Shown piece after piece: positions 16,677 through 28,500 of a DNA stretch of 38,388 nt (its first letter is position 1; every line of letters begins with the position of its first letter). Position numbers and translations under genes: made by a program. Location of the stretch: NCBI GenBank assembly GCA_013316045.1, contig WSNJ01000007.1, forward strand, positions 1 to 38,388, written 5' to 3'. The stretch comes from Clostridia bacterium (GTDB lineage: Bacteria > Bacillota > Clostridia > Christensenellales > Pumilibacteraceae). Below the pieces are notes generated by a model, which did not search any database, had not been told where the DNA came from, and was given only the letters and a program-made list of their open reading frames with translations.

Positions 16677-18641
16677 ATGGCGGAAAAGCCCAAGTATTAT
16701 ATAACTACGCCTATCTACTATCCGAGCGGGAAGTGGCATATAGGTCATTGCTACACGACCGTGTGTTGCGACGCTTTGGCGCGTTTCAAGCGTATGAGCG
16801 GTTACGACGTTTTTTACCTTACGGGTACGGACGAGCACGGGCAGAAGATAGAAAAGAGCGCGGCGGAAGCGGGAGTCGACCCGCAAACGTTCGTCGACGG
16901 CAGAGTGGACAATCTCAAAAAGCTATGGAAAACGCTCGATATTTCTTACGACAAGTATATCCGCACGACGGACGAGTATCATAAAAAGTCGGTGCAGAAG
17001 ATTTTTACGCAGCTCTACGAGCAGGGCGACATTTACAAGGCTAAATACAAAGGCAAGTACTGTACGCCTTGCGAGTCGTTCTGGACGGAATCGCAACTCG
17101 TGGACGGCAAGTGTCCCGACTGCGGCAGGGAAGTAGTCGAAACGGAAGAAGAATGCTACTTTTTCCGCTTGTCGAAGTATGCCGACCGAATCAGAAAAAT
17201 GCTTACGGAAACGGATTTTCTGCAACCGCAGTCGCGCGTTAACGAAATGGTTAACAACTTCCTGAAAGACGGGCTCGAAGACCTTGCGGTGTCGCGCACG
17301 TCGTTCTCCTGGGGCATACCCGTGCCGTTCGATAAAAAGCACGTTATTTACGTGTGGGTGGACGCGCTTTCAAACTATATAACCGCGCTCGGCTACGGCT
17401 CGGACGACGATACGCTTTTTAAAAAGTATTGGCCCGCCGAAATTCACCTTATGGCGAAAGAGATAGTGCGTTTCCACTCGATAGTCTGGCCGGCTATACT
17501 TATGGCGCTCGGGCTTCCGCTTCCGAAAAAGGTATTCGGACACGGCTGGATAATGTTCGGCGGCGACAAGATGAGCAAGAGCAAGGGCAATGTGGTAGAC
17601 CCGTTTATTCTTGCCGAACGTTACGGAGTGGACGCGGTGAGATATTTCCTTTTGCGCGAGATTTCGTTCGGGCAGGACAGCAACTATTCGTCGGAGCTGT
17701 TTTTGGGGTGCATAAATTCCGACCTTTGCAACGATTTGGGCAACCTTTCAAAGCGTACGCTCGCAATGAGCCGTCAGTATTTCGGCGGCAAAGTCGAGAA
17801 CGGAACGGGAACTTCACACGACAAGCTAATCGTAGACAAGATAAACGCGCTTAAAAGCGGCGTGGAAGAAAAGCTCGACAGTCTGAACATCAACAAGGCT
17901 TTGGAGCTTATATTCGACCTTATCGGCTCGGCGAACAAATATATAGATTTGACTGCGCCGTGGGCGTTATTCAAGCAGGGCAGGACGGAAGAACTCAAAT
18001 CGGTTATATACAATCTTCTCGAAACGTTGCGCGTGTCGGCGAATCTGTTGTTGCCGTTCCTTACGCAAACGCCGCAGAAGATTTTCTCCGCGCTCGGGCT
18101 TAAAACTCCGAAAGATATGTCGAAAGCGTATTACGGCGCTGTAAAAAGCTACGAAACGACCGAAACGGAATCGCTTTTCCCGCGGCTCGATATAAAGAAA
18201 GAACTCGAAGCGCTCGAAAAAGTCGCCGCCGAAGCGGACGGCGCAAAAGCGGCTCCGAAAACCGAAAAGAAAGAAGAAAAAGGCAAGGATAAAAAAGTGG
18301 AAACTCCCGAAAACAACGGAATCATCACGATAGACGAATTTTTCAAGACTCAGCTTAAAGTTGCGACGGTAAAAGCCGCCGAAAAAGTCGAAAAAGCGGA
18401 CAAACTGCTCAAACTCACTCTCGAAGTGGGCGACGAAACGCGCACGGTCGTTTCGGGCATAGCAAAGCACTACTCGCCTGAAGAAATGGTCGGCAAACAG
18501 GTCGTGCTCGTGTACAACCTGGCTCCCGCTAAATTGCGCGGTATTCGGAGCGAAGGAATGATACTCTGCGCTTCGCAGGGCGATAAACTCGTACTCGTTT
18601 CGCCCGAAAGCGTTATAGGAAGCGGGGCGGAGGTATGTTAG
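16677..18641 (+). CDS. metG: methionyl-tRNA synthetase
   Basis: Charges tRNA-Met with methionine in the cytoplasm. The class I signatures are HIGH at 21-24 and KMSKS at 298-302. A single zinc knuckle with CxxC pairs is seen at Cys129/Cys132 and Cys146/Cys149. The C-terminal 100 residues (about 550-654, starting IDEFFKTQLKVATV) form the tRNA-binding domain found in dimeric enzymes, linked by a Lys/Glu/Ala-rich stretch (about 515-545). The length of 654 is typical. It has its own promoter and a modest GGGAC site. The gene end overlaps tatD by 7 nt, so it heads a metG-tatD-radical SAM operon, an arrangement common in Bacillota. Confidence 0.97.
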   Translation: MAEKPKYYITTPIYYPSGKWHIGHCYTTVCCDALARFKRMSGYDVFYLTGTDEHGQKIEKSAAEAGVDPQTFVDGRVDNLKKLWKTLDISYDKYIRTTDEYHKKSVQKIFTQLYEQGDIYKAKYKGKYCTPCESFWTESQLVDGKCPDCGREVVETEEECYFFRLSKYADRIRKMLTETDFLQPQSRVNEMVNNFLKDGLEDLAVSRTSFSWGIPVPFDKKHVIYVWVDALSNYITALGYGSDDDTLFKKYWPAEIHLMAKEIVRFHSIVWPAILMALGLPLPKKVFGHGWIMFGGDKMSKSKGNVVDPFILAERYGVDAVRYFLLREISFGQDSNYSSELFLGCINSDLCNDLGNLSKRTLAMSRQYFGGKVENGTGTSHDKLIVDKINALKSGVEEKLDSLNINKALELIFDLIGSANKYIDLTAPWALFKQGRTEELKSVIYNLLETLRVSANLLLPFLTQTPQKIFSALGLKTPKDMSKAYYGAVKSYETTETESLFPRLDIKKELEALEKVAAEADGAKAAPKTEKKEEKGKDKKVETPENNGIITIDEFFKTQLKVATVKAAEKVEKADKLLKLTLEVGDETRTVVSGIAKHYSPEEMVGKQVVLVYNLAPAKLRGIRSEGMILCASQGDKLVLVSPESVIGSGAEVC

Positions 18642-19417
18642 AACTTATCGACACCCACGCGCATCTGTGCGACGAAATTTACGGCGGCGCGGAAGAAATC
18701 ATAAGCAATATGGCGGCGGACGGGCTGAGCCGTATAATTACGGTCGCATACGATTTGCCGTCGTCGGAATTTAACGCAGAGCTTGCCGCAAAGCACGAAA
18801 AAATCTACTTCACGGCGGGCGTTCACCCGAACAACGCGGACGAAAAGGGCGTTTCGGACAAAGAGTGCGAACGCTTGCTCGAACTGTCGAAGGATAAAAA
18901 GTGCGTGGCTATCGGCGAAATAGGGCTTGACTATCACTACGAAAGCACGAACAAGGCAAACCAAAAGGAAGCGCTCGAAAAACAGCTCTGCGTTGCCGAA
19001 CAAGCCGAGTTACCCGTGGCTTTTCATATCCGCGACTCGTACGAAGACGCTTACGGTATAATAAAGAATCACGCGGCAAAACTTAAAAAGAGCGCGGTTA
19101 TGCACTGTTTTTCGGGGAGCGCGGAAACCGCTAAGCAATATCTCGATATGGGCTTTTATATAAGTTTTTCTGGGTCGGTTACGTTCAAGAACGCAAAGAA
19201 ATTTCCCGAAATCATAAAGAATATTCCGCTCGACAGGTTGCTCGTGGAAACCGATTCGCCGTATCTTACGCCCGACCCGTTCCGCGGAACGACGAATTAT
19301 CCGAAATTCGTTTCTCTTACGGCGAAAAAAATTGCGGAAATTCTAGGAAAAGACGAAGACGAAATCGCGCGCATTACCACGGAGAACGCGTACCGACTGT
19401 TTTTCAAGATGAAATAA
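18635..19417 (+). CDS. tatD: TatD family metal-dependent deoxyribonuclease
   Basis: TatD-type hydrolase, known in the family as a 3'-5' exonuclease and DNase with two metal ions. The metal ligands are visible: DTHAH (His8, His10), Glu95 in GEIGLDY, His131 in AFHIRD, His157 in MHCFSG and Asp207 in ETDSPYL. The length of 260 is standard. The start ATG lies inside the end of metG, with GGAGG only 1 nt away, so translation may depend on coupling to metG. The protein begins MLELIDTHAHL, right at the first conserved strand, which leaves little room for another start. Confidence 0.94.
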   Translation: MLELIDTHAHLCDEIYGGAEEIISNMAADGLSRIITVAYDLPSSEFNAELAAKHEKIYFTAGVHPNNADEKGVSDKECERLLELSKDKKCVAIGEIGLDYHYESTNKANQKEALEKQLCVAEQAELPVAFHIRDSYEDAYGIIKNHAAKLKKSAVMHCFSGSAETAKQYLDMGFYISFSGSVTFKNAKKFPEIIKNIPLDRLLVETDSPYLTPDPFRGTTNYPKFVSLTAKKIAEILGKDEDEIARITTENAYRLFFKMK

Positions 19418-19430
19418 GAGCGTAACGGAA

Positions 19431-20051
19431 ATGAAGAAAGGACTTGTTTTTATTTATCCGCTCGGTAATAACCTGTATATAAATCTTACGAACAAGTGTT
19501 GCAACGACTGCACTTTTTGCTTGCGCCGAAACGGCGACGGCGTAAAGGACAGCACGCTGTGGCTCGAAAGAGAACCGACGGCAAGCGAAGTTATAGAAAG
19601 TATAAAGCACACGGATATAGTTTATGACGAAGCCGTATTTTGCGGTTACGGCGAAAGCACGTATAAACTCGACGAAATGCTCGAAATAGCCGACTTTCTG
19701 CATTCCATAGGAAAGAAAACGCGGCTTAATACGAACGGGCTCGGCAGCGCCGTAAACGGTTATGACATCGCGCCTAAACTCAAAGGCAAAATAGATACCG
19801 TGTCCGTTTCGCTGAACGAGAGCGACGCGGAAAAGTACGATAAAATCTGCCGTTCCCGATTCGGGCTTAAAGCCTACGGAATGCTTACCGATTTTGCGGC
19901 GGCGTGCGTAAAGGAAGGCATAGAAACGTTTCTCACGGTCGTGGACGTTATCCCGCCCGAAGAAATCGAAAAGTGCCGCGCCACGGCGGAGAAAATCGGC
20001 GCGCGCCTGAGGGTAAGAAAATATATTTCCAATAACGAAACTTATAATTGA
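19431..20051 (+). CDS. TatD-associated radical SAM protein
   Basis: Small radical S-adenosylmethionine protein with the cluster motif CxxxCxxC at Cys23, Cys27 and Cys30 (the sequence reads CCNDCTFC). It matches the family repeatedly found next to tatD (TatD-linked radical SAM). At 206 residues it has the core half-barrel (GYGESTYKLDEMLEIADFLH, RLNTNGLG, VSLNESDAEKYDKICRS) and little else. The substrate is not known. It begins 13 nt after tatD, in the same transcript, which suggests a shared role in nucleic acid or cofactor processing. The ribosome site is weak. Confidence 0.85.
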   Translation: MKKGLVFIYPLGNNLYINLTNKCCNDCTFCLRRNGDGVKDSTLWLEREPTASEVIESIKHTDIVYDEAVFCGYGESTYKLDEMLEIADFLHSIGKKTRLNTNGLGSAVNGYDIAPKLKGKIDTVSVSLNESDAEKYDKICRSRFGLKAYGMLTDFAAACVKEGIETFLTVVDVIPPEEIEKCRATAEKIGARLRVRKYISNNETYN

Positions 20052-20054
20052 AAG

Positions 20055-20245
20055 GTTTTAAGCGGTTTTTGCGAACCGCGTCGAGAACCGCCGATAATAC
20101 TCGAAAAACGAAGTTTGTCGAAAATTGCAAAACCGCGGAAATGTGTCGACCGCGGTTTTTTCGCGCCGTTAAGCCCCTGTACAAGCCGTTAAAACGCACG
20201 TGCTTAAAATTAGCGGCTAAAAATGCGCAATAAACCGCTTAAAAC
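20055..20245. repeat. Inverted-repeat-flanked intergenic segment
   Basis: A 14-bp perfect inverted repeat bounds this segment: GTTTTAAGCGGTTT (20055-20068) and AAACCGCTTAAAAC (20232-20245). Inside are a small hairpin GCGGTT / AACCGC (20062-20079) and the terminator at 20129-20161. The 304-bp gap before gyrB holds no gene. It could be a small mobile-element relic or a folded RNA end. Confidence 0.5.
20129..20161 (+). terminator. Terminator of the metG-tatD-rSAM operon
   Basis: The 10-bp perfect stem AAAACCGCGG / CCGCGGTTTT with an 11-nt loop is followed by T-rich sequence to 20161. It lies 78 nt after the radical SAM stop. Confidence 0.85.
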
Positions 20246-20267
20246 GCTTTATTTTTCGCGTGAAATA

Positions 20268-20276
20268 TGCTATAAT
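20268..20276 (+). promoter_or_regulatory. Extended -10 promoter of gyrB
   Basis: TGC directly before a perfect TATAAT (20271-20276) makes an extended -10. The -35 region at 17-bp spacing (TTTATT) is poor, as expected for this promoter class. It lies 80 bp before gyrB, leaving a 5' leader of roughly 70 nt. Confidence 0.65.
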
Positions 20277-20301
20277 TTATAAAGCGTGGGAATTTGCTTG
20301 A

Positions 20302-22266
<1,965 letters not shown>

Positions 22267-22268
22267 CG

Positions 22269-22388
22269 GCGGCGTATAACGGCACGTATGCGAGCTACGT
22301 GCGGCACGTCGGCGCGGTTACGTATGTTTTGATACGCGCCCTTGCCGACGCACCGCCTGTTGCCCGCCTACGCACCGTTCTCCGCCGC
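22269..22388 (+). repeat. Family III element, copy 1
   Basis: A 120-bp element starting 2 nt after the gyrB stop. The ends form an imperfect terminal inverted repeat (GCGGCGTATAACGG at the left against CCGTTCTCCGCCGC at the right; 19 of 24 outer positions pair), with an inner inverted pair around GTCGGC / GCCGAC. It shares the left end, the block CTGTTGCCCG and the right end with the copy at 34940-35059, which is the same length. Confidence 0.75.
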
Positions 22389-22402
22389 CGATGTGGCGCG
22401 CA

Positions 22403-22556
22403 CTGTCATTTCGACTAAGCGACGAAGTCGCGCACGGAGAAATCTTTTCCGAAAACTCTCTTTTCTTTCTTATAGATTTCTCGACTACGCTCGAAATGAC
22501 TAATACAGTACAAAGATTTCTCGACTGCGCGCCTGCGGCACTCCGCTCGAAATGAC
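22403..22556. repeat. Family I palindromic repeat array, second copy
   Basis: It opens CTGTCATTTCGA (22403-22414) and contains GAGAAATCT, then two right halves of the form AGATTTCTCGACT...CGCTCGAAATGAC, ending at 22500 and 22556. It is the same family as the array at 2869-3115. It is flanked by the direct repeat CTCCGCCGCC (22380-22389 and 22579-22588), which may be the split end of the family III element. Confidence 0.8.
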
Positions 22557-22603
22557 AATCAAAGAATATTCGGCAACTCTCCGCCGCCTTGCTTTCTACT
22601 AAA

Positions 22604-22671
22604 AAGGTCTCTCCTACAAGGAGAAGCTGTGCGGGTGCAAAGCGGAGCGACCGACCGCACTGACGAGGTTA
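22604..22671 (+). repeat. Family II element, copy A
   Basis: A roughly 68-bp element starting AAGGTCTCTCC and ending TGACGAGGTTA, with the hairpin CTCTCCtacaaGGAGAAG in its first third. It resembles the copies at 25245-25310 and 35073-35139. It lies in the leader just before gyrA. Confidence 0.7.
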
Positions 22672-22714
22672 AAAAACATATAACAAACAGCCTTAAAAAA
22701 TTCAGGAGATAATT

Positions 22715-25213
22715 ATGGCAAAAGGAAAAAGAAAACTTACCGACGAAGAACTCAAACACGTCGATAATACCAAGATAGAGAAAAAACCGCTCAAAGACGA
22801 AATGCAGAAATCGTTTATTGCCTACGCTATGGCGGTAAACGTATCGCGCGCCATTCCCGACGTGCGCGACGGCTTGAAACCCGTTCACCGCAGAATACTT
22901 TACGCTATGGGCGAGTTGAACCTGTTCTCCGACAAGCCTTACCGCAAATGCGCGCGTATAGTCGGCGACGTTCTCGGTAAGTACCACCCGCACGGCGACA
23001 GCGCGGTATATATGGCTCTCGTCCGCTTGGCTCAGGACTTCTCGATACGTTATCCGCTCGTAGACGGACACGGAAACTTCGGTTCGGTCGACGGCGACCC
23101 CCCGGCGGCTCAAAGGTATACCGAAGCGCGTCTTGCGAAGATTGCGAGCGAAATGCTCCGCGATATAGACAAGGAAACGGTCGATTGGTATCCGAACTTC
23201 GACGACTCGCTCGAACAGCCTACCGTATTGCCGTCGCGTTTTCCGAACTTGCTCGTAAACGGTTCGGACGGTATAGCCGTCGGTATGGCGACGAACATTC
23301 CGCCGCATAACTTAAACGAAGTTATCGACGGTATCGATGCGCTTATCGAAAATCCCGAAATCACGGTAGACGAGCTTATGCAGTATATACCCGCTCCCGA
23401 CTATCCGACGGGCGCACTGATTATGGGCAGGGCGAATATCCGCCACGCTTACCGCACGGGACACGGCGGCGTTATTATGCGCGCAAGGTGCGAGATAGAA
23501 GAGTATCCCGTCCGCGAAGGCAGCGAGCAGATGCGGCAGAGAATAGTCGTAACGGAATTGCCTTATCAGGTAAACAAAGCCGAGCTTATCGAAACCATTG
23601 CGAATATGGTTAAAGACAAGCGCATCGAAGGCATTTCGGATATTAAGGAAGAATCCGACAGAACGGGACTTCGCGTAGTAATCGAAATCAAGCGCGACGC
23701 TCAGGCGCAGGTTGTACTCAACACGCTTTACAAGCACACGAACTTGCAGGTTTCCAACGGTATAACGTTCTTAGCTCTCGTAAACGGCGAACCCAAGATT
23801 CTCAATCTTAAAGAAATGCTGTACTACTATCTCGAACATCAGAAAGAAGTAGTATTGCGCCGCACGAAATTCGACCTTGAAAAAGCCGAAGAACGCGAGC
23901 ATATTTTGGAAGGTCTTGTAAAAGCTCTTGCGAATATCGACAAGGTTATCAAGATAATCAAGCAGAGCCGCGACAAGTTCGAAGCCGCCGAAAAGTTGAT
24001 GAACGAGTTCATACTTTCGGATAAGCAGGCGAACGCGATTCTCGAAATGCGCTTGCAACGCTTGACGAGTTTGGAAGTCGAACAGCTCAGAAACGAGCTT
24101 GCAAAATTGCAGGAACTCATAGCCGAACTCAAAAGCATTATCGCCAACCCGCAAAAGGTTACCGATATCGTCCGCGAAGAGCTTAACGAAATCAAGGAAA
24201 AATACGGCAACGAGCGTAGAACCGAACTGTGTATAGACTACGACGAAATCGACATAGGCGACCTTATCGACCGCGAAGACGTAGTTATCTCGATGACGCA
24301 CTTCGGGTATATCAAGCGTCTGCCCGTTACGGAATACAAAACTCAGCACCGCGGCGGAAAGGGTATTACGGCTCACCGCCCGAAAGAAGAAGACTTCGTC
24401 GAGAATATGTTCGTAACCTGTACGCACGACGATTTGCTGTTCTTTACGAACTTCGGTAAGGTTTACTCGATTAAAGCGTACGAAGTTCCCGAAAACGAGC
24501 GCACGGCTCGCGGCAGAGCGATTGTAAATCTGTTGCAGCTCGGCGAAGGCGAAAAGGTCAACGCGGTTATCCGCATAAACGACGAAATGCGCGGAAACCT
24601 TATTATGGCGACCAAGGGCGGACTTATCAAAAAGACGGCTCTGAGCGAATTTGCTTCGATAAGAAAAGTCGGCAAGATAGCCATAAACCTGAACGAAGGC
24701 GACGAACTTATTTCCGTACAGCTCACGAGCGGCAGAGACGAAATTCTCGTTGCGTCGCACGAAGGCAAGTGCATAAGGTTCTCCGAAGAAGACGTCCGTC
24801 TTATGGGCAGAGATACGATGGGCGTTAAGTCTATGAAGCTCGACAATGAAGATTACGTCGTCGATATGACGGTAGTAAAGGACGGCTACGAAGTTCTTAC
24901 CGTTTCCGAACTCGGCTACGGCAAGAGAAGCGAACTCGAAGATTACCGTTTACAATCGCGCGCGGGCAAGGGCATAAAAGCGGGCACGTTCACCAAAAAG
25001 ACGGGCAAACTCGTAAATCTCAAACTTATCAACCCCGACGACGACGTTATGGTTATTGCCGACAACGGCATAATTATCCGTATGCGCGCCAAGGAAATCT
25101 CGAAGATAGGCAGAGATACGCAGGGCGTCCGTATGATGAAAATGAAAGACCAAGGCAACGTAGTTTGCGTGGCAATCGCCGAACCGTTCGAAGAAATCGA
25201 AGAAGAGAGCTGA
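22715..25213 (+). CDS. gyrA: DNA gyrase subunit A
   Basis: DNA-breaking and rejoining subunit of gyrase. The catalytic Tyr135 lies in QRYTEAR. The quinolone-resistance region reads [10 protein letters not shown]: Ser96 matches E. coli Ser83, but the position matching the acidic Asp87 is Met100. The C-terminal wrapping domain has a GyrA box QHRGGKG (544-550), close to the canonical QRRGGKG, which favours gyrase over topoisomerase IV; adjacency to gyrB agrees. Six blade-like repeats follow to residue 832. AGGAG supports the start. No promoter of its own stands out in the repeat-rich gap, so it is probably co-transcribed with gyrB. Confidence 0.96.
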   Translation: MAKGKRKLTDEELKHVDNTKIEKKPLKDEMQKSFIAYAMAVNVSRAIPDVRDGLKPVHRRILYAMGELNLFSDKPYRKCARIVGDVLGKYHPHGDSAVYMALVRLAQDFSIRYPLVDGHGNFGSVDGDPPAAQRYTEARLAKIASEMLRDIDKETVDWYPNFDDSLEQPTVLPSRFPNLLVNGSDGIAVGMATNIPPHNLNEVIDGIDALIENPEITVDELMQYIPAPDYPTGALIMGRANIRHAYRTGHGGVIMRARCEIEEYPVREGSEQMRQRIVVTELPYQVNKAELIETIANMVKDKRIEGISDIKEESDRTGLRVVIEIKRDAQAQVVLNTLYKHTNLQVSNGITFLALVNGEPKILNLKEMLYYYLEHQKEVVLRRTKFDLEKAEEREHILEGLVKALANIDKVIKIIKQSRDKFEAAEKLMNEFILSDKQANAILEMRLQRLTSLEVEQLRNELAKLQELIAELKSIIANPQKVTDIVREELNEIKEKYGNERRTELCIDYDEIDIGDLIDREDVVISMTHFGYIKRLPVTEYKTQHRGGKGITAHRPKEEDFVENMFVTCTHDDLLFFTNFGKVYSIKAYEVPENERTARGRAIVNLLQLGEGEKVNAVIRINDEMRGNLIMATKGGLIKKTALSEFASIRKVGKIAINLNEGDELISVQLTSGRDEILVASHEGKCIRFSEEDVRLMGRDTMGVKSMKLDNEDYVVDMTVVKDGYEVLTVSELGYGKRSELEDYRLQSRAGKGIKAGTFTKKTGKLVNLKLINPDDDVMVIADNGIIIRMRAKEISKIGRDTQGVRMMKMKDQGNVVCVAIAEPFEEIEEES

Positions 25214-25244
25214 CGCTCGTAAAGTTAAATAATCAACCCGAATC

Positions 25245-25310
25245 AAGGCTTCCCCCGATAGGGGAAGCTGCCAACGCGAAAACGAAGTGTAAGCGAGACT
25301 GATGAGGTTA
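25245..25310 (+). repeat. Family II element, copy B
   Basis: It starts AAGGCTTCCCCC, has the hairpin GCTTCCCC / GGGGAAGC near its left end, and ends GACTGATGAGGTTA. It lies 31 nt after the gyrA stop and directly before the gyrA terminator. Confidence 0.75.
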
Positions 25311-25315
25311 ACAAT

Positions 25316-25351
25316 AAAAACTCTCGGAAGAAAATTTCCGAGAGTTTTTTT
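25316..25351 (+). terminator. gyrA terminator
   Basis: The 9-bp stem CTCTCGGAA / TTCCGAGAG, extended by AAAAA / TTTTT, with a 6-nt loop and a T-run to 25351. A strong Rho-independent terminator ending the gyrB-gyrA unit. Confidence 0.92.
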
Positions 25352-25441
25352 GTTGTATTTCATTCGGTTTTTCTGACAAAAGTCCGCAAGCGGAAATAGC
25401 CGTAATCTTTGCGGCGTTTGCTATTTAACTGCCTTATTCGC

Positions 25442-25470
25442 TTGAAAAATTCAGAAAAAAGTGGTATAAT
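25442..25470 (+). promoter_or_regulatory. sigma-A promoter of the SNF2 helicase gene
   Basis: TTGAAA (25442-25447), a 17-bp spacer and a perfect TATAAT (25465-25470). Transcription would begin near 25477, which rules out upstream in-frame ATGs (25409) and supports the start at 25508. Confidence 0.82.
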
Positions 25471-25507
25471 AATCGTTGCGAAAAATCTGAAAGGCGGCAC
25501 GGATTAT

Positions 25508-28500
25508 ATGAATCTCGATTTCGACGCGCTTTATGCCGAAAGTTCGGGCGAGGCTTTTGCGAGCGGAAAAAGACGGTTTTACGACAGCAGGGTTTCGGGA
25601 ATCGGCGGCGGCAGAGACGAAAACGGAAAATTCCGCATTACGGCGACGGTTGCGGGACGAAGCAAATACACTACGAGTATTACGTTCGACGAAACGGGCG
25701 GTTTGTACGATTATTCGTGCGACTGTTCGGTTTTTTCGCTTGAAACGGGACCGTGCAAGCACATAGTCGCAACGGCTTTAAGCTATGAAGACAGGTTTCC
25801 GCAAAAGGCGGAAGCGGCTCCCGCGGCGCACAAGGCGCACACCGACGCGGTTGCTCTTAACCTTTCCAAAGAATACTCGCGCCGCAAGCACAGACGGTTT
25901 ATGGGCGGCGGCGACAGCGACGTGAATTTGATTCCGACGCTAAAATATACGGGCGAGAATAAGCTCGCGCTGAAATTTTCGATAGGCAAAACGAAGAATT
26001 ACGCGTTAAAGGACGTTGCGGACTTTGTTTCGGCGGTGCATTCGAGCGGATACCGTCGCTACGGCGTAAATCTCGAACTCGAACATCATATACAGAATTT
26101 CGCCGAGAGCAGCAGACCGCTCGTGAAATTCGTTACCGAGAGCTACGACGAAAAAGCCGAAACCGTAGCGGCGCAGGGCAAAGCTCTCGCGCGCGACGAA
26201 TTGCCGCTTCTCAGGGGCGACGTGGACGAGTTTATGAGCCTATTCGACGGGCGGCTCGTGCAGTTCGACGATTTGGCGATGAAAGACGGCGTTCGCACGG
26301 TGGTTTCGGGCGTGGATACGCTCGACGCGCACATAAACGTGGAAAAAGCGGACGACGGCTACCGCATTACGGCGAGCGTACCGAGTTTCAAGACGGCGGC
26401 GGGCAGAAAATACATTTACCTTATAACCGACTCGCGCATTCACAGATTGAGCCGCGAGTTTGCCGAAGCGGAGCTTCCGCTGTTGTCCGCGCTGAACGCC
26501 AACAAAAAAATATTCGTAACCGAAAGCGATATGCCGACGCTTTACAACAGCGTGTTGTTTTCGGCGGCGCAGTATATGCCTATCGAGTCTTACGGCGTTG
26601 ACCTTTCCGTCTACGAAGCCGCGCCGCTTTGCGCCAAACTGTATATAAATTCCGAAAAAGGCGGAATAATTCGCGCCGTTCTGGAATGTTCGTATGACGA
26701 CGAAAAAGTGGATATTTTCAACGTAAACGGCTTTGCGGACGCAATGCGCGACACGGACGGCGAAAACGGGCTCAAAGAAGTTTTGAAGAAATATTTTCCG
26801 TCTTGTCCCGACCTTACGCTCGACTCCGAAGCCGATATTTATTCGCTTATGACAAGCGGCTTGAAAGAGCTGTACGACTACGCCGACATCTATCTCGAAG
26901 ACGCGGTAAAGAAAATGAAAGTCCGCAAGCCGCCGCGCATTAAAGTAGGCGTGCGGCTCGACAGCGGACTGCTGAGAGTGGACTTGGACGCGGAAGAATA
27001 CACGCAGGAAGAAGTAAAAGCCGTGCTGTCGGCGTACCGCGAAAAGCGCAACTACATAAGGCTGTCGGACGGCTCGTTCGTAGACCTTATCGACCCGAGT
27101 ATCCGCTCGCTTTCGGAAATTCTGGAAATTTCGGACGGCAAGCGCGGCGACGTTATTTTGCCCGCATACTACGCGCCGTTTTTGAACAGCGAACTGAAAG
27201 AAGGCTTTTTCGAGCTTTCGCGCGACGCGAGTTTCAAAGAGCTTATCAAGAATCTGTATTCGACTTCCGACCTTGACATTGCCGTGCCGCAGGGGCTTAA
27301 AAGCGTTATGCGCAACTATCAGAAAACGGGTTTCAGGTGGCTCAAATCTCTGTCGCGCTACGGCTTCGGCGGCATACTCGCCGACGATATGGGACTCGGA
27401 AAATCGTTGCAGATAATCTCGCTGCTCAAAAGTGAAAAAGAACTGCGCGCCGCCGCGGGCGACGACTCGAAAAAAACTTCGATAATAGTTTGCCCCACCA
27501 CGCTCGTGCTTAACTGGGTTAACGAATTTACAAAGTTCGCGCCCGATATGCGCGTGTTGCCCGTACTCGGCAAATCCGCCGAGCGTCAGGAAAAAGCCGT
27601 ATACGCCGACGAATACGACGTTGTTATAACAAGCTACGAACTTTTACGCCGCGACGACGAACTTTATTCGGGCATAACGTTCGATTTCGCCGTTATCGAC
27701 GAAGCGCAATACATTAAAAATCCCGACACGAAGAACGCCAAAAGCGTAAAACGGCTCGCCGCCGCGCACAGGTTCGCGTTAACGGGTACGCCCGTGGAAA
27801 ACTCGCTCGCCGAGCTGTGGTCGATATTCGACTTTATAATGCCGCGGTATCTTTTCTCGTACAACAAGTTCAGAGAACGCTTCGAAACGGAGATAGTCTG
27901 CGGAAACACGCAAGCCGCCGAAAAATTGAACAAGCTCGTTTCGCCGTTTATTCTGCGCCGTTTGAAATCGGAAGTTTTAACCGAGCTTCCGCCGAAAATC
28001 GAAACGGATATCGAATCGGTGCTCGACGGCGAACAGGAAAAACTTTACCGTTCGAATTTGGCTCTCGTGCGCGAAAGCGTGAATAATTCGGGCGCGGAAA
28101 CGAACAAAATCGCCGTTCTGAGTATGCTTACCAAACTGCGGCAGATTTGCTGTTGCCCGTCGCTCGTGTATCCCGATTACAGCGGCAACTCGTCCAAGCT
28201 CGAAACGTGTCTCGAACTTGTGGGGTCGGCTACGGCGTCGGGGCATAAAATACTTTTGTTTTCGCAATTCACTTCGATGCTCGATATTATCCGCAAAAAA
28301 CTCACCGATATGGGCGTTACGTATTTTATTCTCAAAGGGGACACCCCTAAATCCGAGAGAATGCGCCTTATAAAGCGGTTTAATTCCGACGATACGCAGG
28401 TTTTTCTTATATCGCTGAAAGCGGGCGGAACGGGACTTAATCTTACGGGCGCGGACGTAGTTATTCACTACGACCCGTGGTGGAACGAGTCGGTTATGAA

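Noticed and set aside
25409..25507. Longer N-terminus for the SNF2 helicase starting at 25409
   Set aside because: A near-perfect promoter (25442-25470) lies inside it, so the transcript starts after this codon; the start at 25508 has a ribosome site.
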